A program made the translations under genes and the position numbers. The notes beneath the pieces were generated by a model, which was not told the DNA's origin, did no database searches, and was given only the letters and a program-made list of their open reading frames with translations. DNA of 64,000 bases from Rhizobium sp. BK650 (lineage in GTDB: Bacteria; Pseudomonadota; Alphaproteobacteria; Rhizobiales; Rhizobiaceae): contig NZ_JACIBK010000005.1 of assembly GCF_014195325.1 (NCBI RefSeq), positions 310,001-374,000 on the forward strand, written 5' to 3'. Positions 56,784-64,000 of this stretch are shown piece after piece. The stretch's first letter is position 1. Each line of letters begins with the position of its first letter.

Positions 56784-58088
56784 ATGATGGATATGTTCGT
56801 TGAAGCTGCAGGTGGCGATATTCAGGCAGCGCTCGACACCATAGCGCGTGCGGGAGGCGGAACGGTCTTTCTCCGGCCTGGCCGACATCTAGTAGGTCCG
56901 ATCCGATTGAGAGACAATGTCACCCTGCATATCGAAGAAGACGCCGTTCTCGCTTTCGACCCAGACTACAGGCAATATAGCTCCAATACCGTCAGTGTAA
57001 TTGCCGAAGCCTCCAATCGCGCTTACATGGTGGCGCAGGACGCCAACAATATTGCGGTCGTCGGCAAAGGCACGATCGATGGCGGTGGCGATGCGTTCCA
57101 CACTGGCTTCGATGCAAGCATCGGCACATTCACTCCGATGGCGGAACGTCCTCGAGTACTGGTTTTTGAGGACTGCGCGAACATTCGTCTGGAAGGTATC
57201 CAGATTACGGATTCGCCGATGTGGACGATCCATCTCGTGCGATGCCGCGATGTCGTCGCCCGAGGGTTTCACGTTTCCAACAATCGCCAGCTTCCCAACA
57301 CCGACGGGATCGTCATCGACAGCTGCAGCGACGTCACACTTTCCGGCGTCATCATTCGCACCGCCGATGACGGCGTGTGCCTCAAGACCAGCTTGAGCGA
57401 CAAGGGAATCGGACGATGCGAGCGGATCGAGGTGTCCGACAGCGTGATCGAGAGCAAGAGCTGCGCCCTCAAGATCGGCACGGAAAGTTTCGGCGATATA
57501 AGACAGGTTAGCTTCTTGCGCTGCAAGATCGAGGATTCCAACCGCGGTCTTGGTATCTTTTCGCGCGATGGCGGCAAGGTTGAGCACGTCGTCTTCCGCG
57601 ATATCGAAGTCGATTGCAATGAGACGCCTGACGGATTCTGGGGCTCTGGTGAACCGCTCACGATCACCAAGCTTGCGCGCCGCCCCGAACGCCCGGCAGG
57701 AGCGGTCCTCTCGGTGCTCGTCGAAAATATCTCCGGGCGATGCCAAGGAGCCGTCAATCTTTTTGCAGAGGAACCGGGCGGTATCGGCGGTATCGTTTTG
57801 CGCGGGATCGAGCTTCAGATGAAGGAAGGGCCGCTTGGCACCGCGAGACAATATGACTTGCGGCCGACCAACGCGGACCTGGCGCCGGCGAAAGGCGCCG
57901 AAGGGCGCGGTAACGCTTGGGTTCGCGGGGAAGACGGCAACATCGTCGGCCTTTTCGCCTATCCGGAAGGATTGCCGGGCGTGTTTGCACAGAATGTCAC
58001 CGGCTTGGAACTCGAAAGCGTGACGATCCATCGGCCCCAGCCGCTGCCTACTGGGTGGAACCCGGAAACGATCACAGTCATTCCCTGA
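56784..58088 (+). CDS. GH28-family (polygalacturonase-like) glycosidase, cytoplasmic
   Basis: A right-handed beta-helix protein of 434 aa. It opens with the GDIQAALDTIARAGGGTVFLRPGRHLVG pectinase-superfamily N-terminus. It carries the GH28 catalytic motifs NTDG at residues 172-175 and ADDGVCLK with the Asp pair at 195-196. The downstream canonical GHG is replaced by KIGTESFGD, and the RIK region reads RGLGIFSR, as in divergent exo-acting GH28 enzymes. No signal peptide is seen, so it acts on imported oligosaccharides. The ATG follows CGGAGGC, and operator site D ties it to the ROK locus. Confidence 0.87.
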   Translation: MMDMFVEAAGGDIQAALDTIARAGGGTVFLRPGRHLVGPIRLRDNVTLHIEEDAVLAFDPDYRQYSSNTVSVIAEASNRAYMVAQDANNIAVVGKGTIDGGGDAFHTGFDASIGTFTPMAERPRVLVFEDCANIRLEGIQITDSPMWTIHLVRCRDVVARGFHVSNNRQLPNTDGIVIDSCSDVTLSGVIIRTADDGVCLKTSLSDKGIGRCERIEVSDSVIESKSCALKIGTESFGDIRQVSFLRCKIEDSNRGLGIFSRDGGKVEHVVFRDIEVDCNETPDGFWGSGEPLTITKLARRPERPAGAVLSVLVENISGRCQGAVNLFAEEPGGIGGIVLRGIELQMKEGPLGTARQYDLRPTNADLAPAKGAEGRGNAWVRGEDGNIVGLFAYPEGLPGVFAQNVTGLELESVTIHRPQPLPTGWNPETITVIP

Positions 58089-58162
58089 AGCGCGGGTTGG
58101 TTACTCCATCTGCTATAGCTGACGCGGCAGACGGCGAGCGAGCCCGTGGCCGGTGATGCCGA

Positions 58163-58560
58163 ATGGGAATTCCCGAAGTTTTCGGCGACGCTAAACGTGA
58201 CAACCCCTTCGAGTTGGCCGGCCAGCACCTGCAGCTTGCAACAATCATCAATGGGCAATATTCGCCGGACAATCTGTTTCGGGCCGATGAGATTTCGATG
58301 GGCGGTTACGGCAACATGCGGGGCACGCGGGAAAGCGTGCTCTTCGGCAATGATGGCGTCTTTGCGCGCAACGAGCTCGTCCGGCGCACGCAGCCATGGG
58401 CGGGGAATGCGCTACTCGCTCGCAGGCTGGGCGAGCTGCGGTCATATGCTGGTATCGATTTTGGGCACGTGTTCGGACAAGCGCGCTTGGGCTGCGGCGG
58501 CCTTACACTCTGGAACGGAGACAGCAGCATCTCACGGGCTTCGACGGGCAGATCGGATTT
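58163..58560 (+). pseudogene. Fragment of a ShlB/FhaC-type two-partner secretion transporter
   Basis: About 130 codons match the end of the outer-membrane beta-barrel of TpsB transporters: INGQYSPDNLFRADEISMGGYG, MRGTRESVLFGNDGVFARNEL, RSYAGIDFGHVFGQARLG. The POTRA domains and most of the barrel (normally about 550 aa) are missing. No ribosome site precedes it, and after GCGGL the resemblance moves out of frame (LTGFDGQIGFSH in another frame). No cognate exoprotein gene is nearby. This is a decayed remnant, overlapped at its end by the next gene on the opposite strand. Confidence 0.75.
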
Positions 58561-59305
58561 AGTCACCGGTCGTCGGCGAGATCGTCAGCTCCGAGCCGTA
58601 AGCGCCGCGCATTTCCGTCGCCGCGGCCGGATCACGATCGTCAGCCTTGTGCAGGAGTGTTGAACGATAGCCGTGCGCATGTGATCCCTCGATCAGCGTC
58701 ACATCGGCGTTGCCCGGATTGTCGGAACGCTCGAACCATTCGACGCTCTGATGTAGGAAATTCATTTCGAAAGCACGGTTGGTGACGCCATGACCGACAA
58801 TGATTGCGGTCTCATTGCCGCTGCCAATGTCATGCATGACGGTCAACAGAAACAGCCGTACCCGTTGGGCGACATCCGCCCGGCTTTCGCCATCAGGCGG
58901 GCGGGCATAAAACTTGCCGCTGTTGCTGCGAAGACGCGCCCATTTTTCGAATTCTTCCGGAAACTTGCGTCGTTGCTCGGCCCGGTCGTAGATCTCGGTA
59001 AACAAGCCGAAATCCTGCTCCCGCAACAGGTAATCCTCATGAACGTCGCCGATTGTGTCCCCAGGAAATGCCTCGATGATTGCATCCTTGGTCTGGCGCG
59101 TCCGCAGATATGGCGAATGCCAGATGGTTGCCGGAGGTATCGTGCCCGGCAGCGCCGCCAGATAGGAAGCAATGCTGCGCCCCGCAGCCAGTGCCTGTCT
59201 GTAGCCCCATACCGTCAGCGGAACATTGTGATCGCCAAACTGCCGATACGCGCTCTCGCTGATATTGCCGAGAGATTCACCGTGTCGAACCAGAAAGATG
59301 CGCAT
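58559..59305 (-). CDS. Histidine phosphatase family protein (phosphoglycerate mutase-like)
   Basis: A 248 aa protein beginning MRIFLVRHGES, with the phospho-accepting His8 in the RHG motif. The second catalytic His is in AIIVGHGVTNRAF, with Arg residues in SPYLRTRQT. It is a branch-2-like phosphatase fold of generic substrate. The C-terminus extends to the position where the secretion-transporter remnant ends. Confidence 0.87.
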   Translation of the reverse strand: MRIFLVRHGESLGNISESAYRQFGDHNVPLTVWGYRQALAAGRSIASYLAALPGTIPPATIWHSPYLRTRQTKDAIIEAFPGDTIGDVHEDYLLREQDFGLFTEIYDRAEQRRKFPEEFEKWARLRSNSGKFYARPPDGESRADVAQRVRLFLLTVMHDIGSGNETAIIVGHGVTNRAFEMNFLHQSVEWFERSDNPGNADVTLIEGSHAHGYRSTLLHKADDRDPAAATEMRGAYGSELTISPTTGD

Positions 59306-59506
59306 CTTTTACCGTGTCAGCTGAGGTATGAGGGTATCATGAAGGGCAGGAAGGCGGCGCGCAATGGCAGGACGTGCGACGTGGATGTTCCCAAGACGCG
59401 AAGTAAGCACCGATCTCGCCTGCCCTGCCCTCCTCATCTCCACCCATCGTCTCGAAAGATCGCCAGCGGAAAGAAGCTCGGCCTGGCCAGGCGCGCCATT
59501 GATTGG

Positions 59507-59974
59507 CTAGGCGGCCGGCGCCTCAGCCCATTTTGAAAAAGTCGCCGCCTGACCGAAATCCTGGCCTTCAGCATTCCGGAGCTGCCAGACTATTCCGTCT
59601 TCCATCCAGAAACGGCTCCCCGACTTCGTCACCCGCAAGCCACGATAGCCAGCCATAAATCCCTTTTGCGCCACCGCATCGAGCAACGCCTGACGCTCCG
59701 CCCGTTCGCTCGGGCCAGCCGAGAGCCTCGATTGCAGCTTTACGAATTCGCCCCAGCTATATCCAAACCGCCTCTGTGCTGCGCCATTGGCATAGACGAA
59801 GACGGGATCTGGCGCGGTATTATGGGCAAGGACCACAAACGGGGCATCACCATAGAGCCATTCTGGTCCACGGTCCCTGGAGAGGAGGTCCCTGCCGACA
59901 AGGCGCCGGAAACTTCCTGTGAGGAGCTCAAAGAATTCGGGATCGTTCGGGTTCAGTTCACCGTTCAACTGCAT
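59507..59974 (-). CDS. MEKHLA-domain protein
   Basis: A 155 aa PAS-like protein. It contains LYGDAPFVVLAHNTAPDPVFVYANGAAQRRFGYSWGEFVKLQSRLSA, the MEKHLA domain first described at the C-terminus of plant HD-ZIP III proteins and common as a stand-alone bacterial protein. The ending GYRGLRVTKSGSRFWMEDGIVWQL is also typical. The ATG follows GGAAGCGAG. The function is not established; sensing of a small ligand or redox state is only a family-level guess. Confidence 0.85.
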   Translation of the reverse strand: MQLNGELNPNDPEFFELLTGSFRRLVGRDLLSRDRGPEWLYGDAPFVVLAHNTAPDPVFVYANGAAQRRFGYSWGEFVKLQSRLSAGPSERAERQALLDAVAQKGFMAGYRGLRVTKSGSRFWMEDGIVWQLRNAEGQDFGQAATFSKWAEAPAA

Positions 59975-60069
59975 CTCGCTTCCTTCTCCAGTGCGGCCTG
60001 TCCACGAGCCTAACCCGATCTAGTAACGGGATATGGCATCGGTGCGGCGATCGGCACCGATAAGCGGTC

Positions 60070-60870
60070 TTAATTCGGTAAGGTATAGTTCTTGCGGATA
60101 TAGGATGGCTTGAAGCCTGCCTTCGTCAGGTTGTCGAAGGAAATGTTCGGCGGACCCTCCTGAGGTTGGGCCGTCTCCACCGCAAAGCGAAAAACACCCT
60201 GTTCGAGGCCCTTGTTCAATCGAGCATCAATCAGCGCTTTTTGCGCGCCGCGGTTCCGGTACTCGGCAAGTGTCGTTCCGCCTCCCAGCCAGCCGCATCC
60301 CTCTTCCATGAATATCGCCCCGCTTCCGATCGGCACGCCTTCCAGTTCCGCAACGAAACAGGCCCAGCCCTTCTTGCCGACAAGGCATGACCACAACGGC
60401 TCAAGCTCGGCCGGGAAACCAAAGCCTGCGCACATCAGCCTGCCGAACGTCGATGCGTCATCGATTCCTGCCAAGCGCGTTCGCACAGGTCCTTCGATTG
60501 CAAGCGGAGCGGATGGAGCAGGCCGCGTGAGTTTCATCCATCCACCGCTTTCGACCAACCCCTGATCCAGTATCCAGCCGTGCAGTTCGTTGGTGGCAAA
60601 GGCTTCACGGATCTGGACATGCCGCCTGCCGGTTTTGGTCTTCATCCATTCGAATGCGTGATTGAGTTCGTCTCTATCATTCAACGCGAAAATGCGGTTG
60701 AGTCCAATGGCAGGCGCTGTGGGCAGCGAGATGGCGCAGCCTTTGCCCACCGGGATGCAGGTAAACTCGACGCTGTCTTTAAAAGGCTGGGGCGTGATCC
60801 TGGCCAAATCTATAAAAGCCTTTGCCTCAATCATCTCTTCCCAGGTAATTCCGTCGCTCGAAATGCTCAA
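60070..60870 (-). CDS. GNAT-family N-acetyltransferase
   Basis: A 266 aa protein with an N-terminal helical part and a C-terminal acetyltransferase domain (WACFVAELEGVPIGSGAIF, then GGGTTLAEYRNRGAQKALIDARL as the acetyl-CoA loop). The start is TTG at 60,870, supported by AGAGGAAGT seven bases upstream. The acceptor is unknown. The gene stands alone between MEKHLA and ArsR-type genes. Confidence 0.82.
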   Translation of the reverse strand: MSISSDGITWEEMIEAKAFIDLARITPQPFKDSVEFTCIPVGKGCAISLPTAPAIGLNRIFALNDRDELNHAFEWMKTKTGRRHVQIREAFATNELHGWILDQGLVESGGWMKLTRPAPSAPLAIEGPVRTRLAGIDDASTFGRLMCAGFGFPAELEPLWSCLVGKKGWACFVAELEGVPIGSGAIFMEEGCGWLGGGTTLAEYRNRGAQKALIDARLNKGLEQGVFRFAVETAQPQEGPPNISFDNLTKAGFKPSYIRKNYTLPN

Positions 60871-61095
60871 TTTACTTCCTCTTTTGAACTATCAGCCACT
60901 GAGAATGGCTGTACAAGCCTCGGCGGATTTCGCGCCCAATCACGAGTGGTGTCGCGGGCACGAGATAACCTGCATCGCATCCCCGAACAAAGTGTGCGAC
61001 GGATTAAAAGAGATTGAAGGTAGCTGTCGAGGGTTTAGACAGAGTGTCAATTGAGCCGCAGCCCGTTGCGGCAATCAGCGTGCATTCGCCATCCG

Positions 61096-62019
61096 TCAGA
61101 AGTAGATCGACATGACCAGATCCTGGTCGAAATCGCCAAAACCCTTGCCGAAGAGGTTCATGCCGCCGGGATTGTCCGCCTTCTCATCGATGCCTATGCG
61201 GAAGCGGATCGAATGATGGTCGGCGATACCGAGCGAGGCGATGGTCTGGGTCGAGACCATGGCGCCATCGATCCAGGTGCCGGTCTCGTCGATCGTCCAC
61301 GTTTTGAGCTTGCCATATTGCGAGCCCGACAGCTTCCACCAGGAGGGCGAATACATGCCGCGGCGGTCGCCGTAATCACCGGGCGAGGTCCAATGCCCCG
61401 CCTTGATACCGTTGACCCAGATGGAAATGTCGGAGGGCCAGTTGGCGTTCGTCGCAGGGGTTTCGGAACTCAGTTCGGCGGAAAACTCCACCTTGCGGAT
61501 CTTCTTGCCCGACACCTTGGCGTTGTTCGGGAATTTATATTCGACATAACCGCGGGTGAACCAAAGAAGCGCTGCCTGCATACGCTGCGGATCGAGGAAA
61601 ACCTCCTGTACATCCAGCATGCCGATAACGTTGTTGACCGAGCAGAGGCCGCAGGGCGCATCAACGTCGAATTCCGTGAACAGACCGATCGGCATGCTGA
61701 CGGTGACGACGTCCTCGCTCGCCTTGGTGCCGTTCGTATCGAAGCGGATCAGGATCTCGTCATAGATGCTGGAGCAGACTTTCTGATTTCCCTTGGTCGC
61801 CTTCATCGTCTGGGTCTGGATGAGGCCTGCCTGCTCGAGTGACTTCAGGTTGGTTGCGGTCGTCGATTGCGGCAAACGCATCTGCGCCGCGATGTCGTTG
61901 ACATTCAGCGGCCCTTTCTGGCGCAACAGATTGAGGATTTCGATACGCGTCGGAGACCCGAGAGCCTGGACGACATCAACGTCCCGCATCGGATCGACGG
62001 TTAGAAGTTTCATCTCCAT
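61096..62019 (-). CDS. ArsR-type regulator with long C-terminal ligand domain
   Basis: At 307 aa, the N-terminal 95 residues form an ArsR winged helix (VVQALGSPTRIEILNLLRQKGPLNVNDIAAQMRLPQSTTATNLKSLEQAGLI). A roughly 210-residue domain rich in beta strands and aromatics follows (DVDAPCGLCSVNNVIG, SDISIWVNGIKAGHWTSPGDYGDRRG, WWKLSGSQYGKLKTWTIDETGTW). Ordinary ArsR repressors are about 110 aa. The C-terminal part looks like a carbohydrate-binding beta-sandwich. It lies directly downstream of a sugar importer operon, so it is likely that operon's regulator. Confidence 0.82.
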   Translation of the reverse strand: MEMKLLTVDPMRDVDVVQALGSPTRIEILNLLRQKGPLNVNDIAAQMRLPQSTTATNLKSLEQAGLIQTQTMKATKGNQKVCSSIYDEILIRFDTNGTKASEDVVTVSMPIGLFTEFDVDAPCGLCSVNNVIGMLDVQEVFLDPQRMQAALLWFTRGYVEYKFPNNAKVSGKKIRKVEFSAELSSETPATNANWPSDISIWVNGIKAGHWTSPGDYGDRRGMYSPSWWKLSGSQYGKLKTWTIDETGTWIDGAMVSTQTIASLGIADHHSIRFRIGIDEKADNPGGMNLFGKGFGDFDQDLVMSIYF

Positions 62020-62105
62020 GCCTTGATACTGGCTCTCCAGTCTTTCTGGTTGGTTTCAGCTGATATCACGGCGTCATATCCGATGTCGCCGCCCTTTTTG
62101 TAGGC

Positions 62106-62142
62106 GCCGGTCCGCGCTTCGGGAGAATTTTCGCGGACCGGC
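62106..62142. terminator. GC-rich hairpin downstream of the sugar importer operon
   Basis: GCCGGTCCGCG at 62,106-62,116 pairs perfectly with CGCGGACCGGC at 62,132-62,142 around a 15-base loop. It lies between the permease stop (62,184) and the ArsR-type start (62,019). The leftward strand has no U-run after it, so termination may be partial. Confidence 0.65.
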
Positions 62143-62183
62143 TGGGGCCTTCTCACCTCGGCCCGGACCCCAATCTCTCATCA

Positions 62184-63008
62184 TTATCCCTTGATGCCTG
62201 ATGACAGCATCAAGGCCTGCGTCACGCGTTTCTGGAACATGAGGTAGGCGAGTGCGACCGGCATCGCCGCAAGAATGGCGACCGCCATGTCGCGCGCATA
62301 TCTGACGCCGAACGCATCTCTGGTCTGGGTAATGCCGACGGTGATCGTCATCATGTCGTCGGAGTTGGTGACGAGGAAAGGCCAGAGGAAGGCGTTCCAG
62401 GCCATTATGTAGGTGATGATCGCGAGCGCGGTGGTAATCCCCCAATTCAATGGCAGGTAAAGTTTGAAGAGAATCTGGAACTCGCCACAGCCATCGAGCT
62501 TGGCGGCCTCGCGCAGCTCCTTCGGCACGGAATCAAAGAACTGCTTGTAGACGATGACGACCACAGGAACGATCAGCTGCGGCAGGATGATGCCGCCCCA
62601 GGTATTGATGAGGTTGAGCTTATACATCAACACGAATTGCGAAATCACCAGTGCCTGGGAGGGTATCATGAAGCTCGCCAGGATGATGCCGTAGAGAAGC
62701 CTGCGGCCTGGGAAAACGATCTGCGACAGCGCATAGGCGCACATGACGCTGATCAGAATGACGACGACGGTCACCGTTATCGAGGTGACGATCGAGTTCA
62801 GGTACCAGGTCGAGAGCTTCGTCTCGAAGAGCGCGTAATAGTAGGCCGAGAAGTTAAGCACGTCGGGGATGAGGGTCGCCTTGTTGACGACATCCTGTTC
62901 CGGCTTAATGGATGTGACGATCGCCCAATAGATCGGGAAGGCCCAGGTGCAGGCGATTACCAGTGTGAGGATCAGAAGCAGCGCGTTGCCGATTGTCTTG
63001 CCGGGCAT
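62184..63008 (-). CDS. Carbohydrate ABC transporter permease (MalG type)
   Basis: A 274 aa permease: first helix ALLLILTLVIACTWAFPIYWAIVTSI and EAA loop EAAKLDGCGEFQILFKLYLPLNWG, with AWNAFLWPFLVTN near the end. It follows its partner permease by one base. It belongs to an importer whose binding protein is cut by the right edge. No ATPase gene is visible inside the window. Confidence 0.93.
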   Translation of the reverse strand: MPGKTIGNALLLILTLVIACTWAFPIYWAIVTSIKPEQDVVNKATLIPDVLNFSAYYYALFETKLSTWYLNSIVTSITVTVVVILISVMCAYALSQIVFPGRRLLYGIILASFMIPSQALVISQFVLMYKLNLINTWGGIILPQLIVPVVVIVYKQFFDSVPKELREAAKLDGCGEFQILFKLYLPLNWGITTALAIITYIMAWNAFLWPFLVTNSDDMMTITVGITQTRDAFGVRYARDMAVAILAAMPVALAYLMFQKRVTQALMLSSGIKG

Positions 63009-63009
63009 T

Positions 63010-63888
63010 TCAGCGCTCCCTCACACGCAACAGCTGATATTGCAGCACCGAAACGACGACGATAATCAGGAACAGGATAACAGCGACCGCCGAGCCGAGG
63101 CCGCCATGGTTCGATCGGAAAGCCTCGCGATAGACGAGTTGCAGGAGCACGTAGGTGGAATTGAACGGCCCGCCTTCCGTCAACAGATAGACCTGATCAA
63201 AGATCTTGAGCTGCAGGATCAATTGCAGTGTCAGCACCAGTGCGGTTACCGGCCAGATCAGCGGCCAGGTGATGCGCTTGAAACATTGCCAGCGCGTTGC
63301 GCCATCGAGCATGGCCGCCTCGTAATAGTCATGGGGAATATTGCGCAATCCGGCAATGAAGAGCAGCAGATTGAAGCCGTTGGTCCACCAGACCGTCACG
63401 AGCGCCACCATCGGCATGGCCCAGATAGGGTCGCGGAAGACGCTGATGCGCGCGCCGGTGAAGGCTTCGATGATGAACTGGGCAATGCCGAACTGCTGGT
63501 CGAGAACCCATTTCCAGATCTGGGTGACAACCGACACCGGAAGAATATAGGGGATGAAGAAAAGCACGAGCACAAGGCTCTGCATCCAGCCTTTCAGGCG
63601 CACGACCATCAGCGCCAGTCCGAGGCCGATCAGCGTGTTCGGGATGACAGTCAGCACGACGAAATAGCCGGTATTCCAGACCGAGGTATAGAAAAGCTTT
63701 TGGTGAAAGAGTTTCACGTAATTGTCGAAGCCCACCCATTGGCCTTCACCGACGAGCGGGGCGTCGGTAAAGCTCAAGGCGAACATCTTGTAGACCGGAT
63801 AGGCAAAGACGATCGCATAGGCGATCAGGAACGGCGCGATCATGGCGATCGCCGTCAGCGTCTTGCGTCGCTTTTCAGTATTGACCAC
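63010..63888 (-). CDS. Carbohydrate ABC transporter permease (MalF type)
   Basis: A 292 aa permease: first helix AMIAPFLIAYAIVFAYPVYKMFALSF, EAA loop EAAMLDGATRWQCFKRITWPLIWP and LTEGGPFNSTYVLLQLVYREAF. The start is GTG at 63,888 with GGGAGATGATCT upstream. It lies 55 bases after the binding-protein stop, with a hairpin between. Confidence 0.92.
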   Translation of the reverse strand: MVNTEKRRKTLTAIAMIAPFLIAYAIVFAYPVYKMFALSFTDAPLVGEGQWVGFDNYVKLFHQKLFYTSVWNTGYFVVLTVIPNTLIGLGLALMVVRLKGWMQSLVLVLFFIPYILPVSVVTQIWKWVLDQQFGIAQFIIEAFTGARISVFRDPIWAMPMVALVTVWWTNGFNLLLFIAGLRNIPHDYYEAAMLDGATRWQCFKRITWPLIWPVTALVLTLQLILQLKIFDQVYLLTEGGPFNSTYVLLQLVYREAFRSNHGGLGSAVAVILFLIIVVVSVLQYQLLRVRER

Positions 63889-63910
63889 AGATCATCTCCC
63901 TGGGCGAAGG

Positions 63911-63937
63911 GCTGGCCGGAGGTGCGCTCCGGCCAGC
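63911..63937 (-). terminator. GC-rich hairpin between binding-protein and permease genes
   Basis: GCTGGCCGGA at 63,911-63,920 and TCCGGCCAGC at 63,928-63,937 form a perfect 10-bp stem with a seven-base loop. In the leftward transcript it starts six bases after the binding-protein stop. The position matches the hairpins after ugpB, agpA and the family-5 binder at 26,455. Confidence 0.78.
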
Positions 63938-63943
63938 ATCTCC

Positions 63944-64000
63944 TTACTTCTGGTTTTCCAGCTCTTCGCGCATCTGGTCGATCGCATCTTCCGGATCGAG
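63944..64000 (-). CDS. C-terminal end of a sugar-binding protein (partial)
   Basis: Only the last 18 codons and the stop are inside the window; they read LDPEDAIDQMREELENQK. The frame is open to the right edge. The charged helix with a terminal Glu/Lys run is the usual end of family-1 sugar-binding proteins, and the gene directly precedes two MalF/MalG-type permeases. The call rests mainly on that position. Confidence 0.6.
   Translation of the reverse strand, partial: LDPEDAIDQMREELENQK

Overview
The window is high-GC, densely packed DNA with alphaproteobacterial gene content. It looks like Rhizobium or a close relative: the agp/mel alpha-galactoside locus with an AgpT-type regulator, ugpBAEC, a thiMED salvage operon under a TPP riboswitch, five partial or complete sugar, oligosaccharide or glycerol-phosphate ABC importers, and one site matching the EcfG stress-promoter pattern. 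No rRNA, tRNA, IS element, CRISPR array or replication gene was seen, so chromosome and large plasmid cannot be told apart.

Layout. 1-12.5 kb: branched-chain amino acid catabolism. A leftward set (short-chain dehydrogenase, thiolase, acyl-CoA dehydrogenase, BkdA1, and BkdA2 cut by the window edge) fits the keto-acid dehydrogenase and isoleucine branch. Divergent from it are an AraC-type regulator and a tightly coupled leucine set: isovaleryl-CoA dehydrogenase, both methylcrotonyl-CoA carboxylase subunits, a MaoC hydratase and a CitE-like lyase. 12.5-18.5 kb: glycerol-3-phosphate importer ugpBAEC behind a PHO-box-like site, followed by an endonuclease/exonuclease/phosphatase-family enzyme. 18.5-24.8 kb: a small protein behind an EcfG-like promoter, a BrkB-family membrane protein, a ketoglutarate-semialdehyde dehydrogenase, and riboswitch-thiMED with a clear terminator. 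24.9-31.7 kb: a GNAT protein, a NagZ-like GH3 enzyme and a five-gene oligosaccharide/peptide-type importer.

31.7-34.7 kb: a spermidine-synthase-like protein, an FMN lactate dehydrogenase and an Xre/RES toxin-antitoxin pair. 34.7-44.8 kb: the alpha-galactoside locus, with two different GH4 enzymes around agpABCD and a divergent AraC regulator. 45.4-47.5 kb: a Prc-type periplasmic protease. 47.9-58.1 kb: a self-contained carbohydrate system with an importer ATPase, ROK repressor, ROK kinase, six-hairpin glycosidase, MalEFG-type importer and a cytoplasmic GH28 enzyme. Four copies of one 19-bp operator stand in front of its transcription units. 58.1-64 kb: a decayed two-partner-secretion transporter fragment, a histidine phosphatase, a MEKHLA protein, a GNAT protein, an ArsR-type regulator, and the start of another sugar importer that runs off the right edge.

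The most promising undescribed system is the ROK-controlled locus at 47.9-58.1 kb. Its unity is shown by the shared operator rather than by operon continuity. Other points worth attention are the MaoC/CitE pair ending the leucine pathway, the CHG-type second GH4 enzyme inside the agp locus, the GC-rich hairpins that follow four of five solute-binding-protein genes, and a 22-bp-stem hairpin with a GNRA loop at 53.5 kb.
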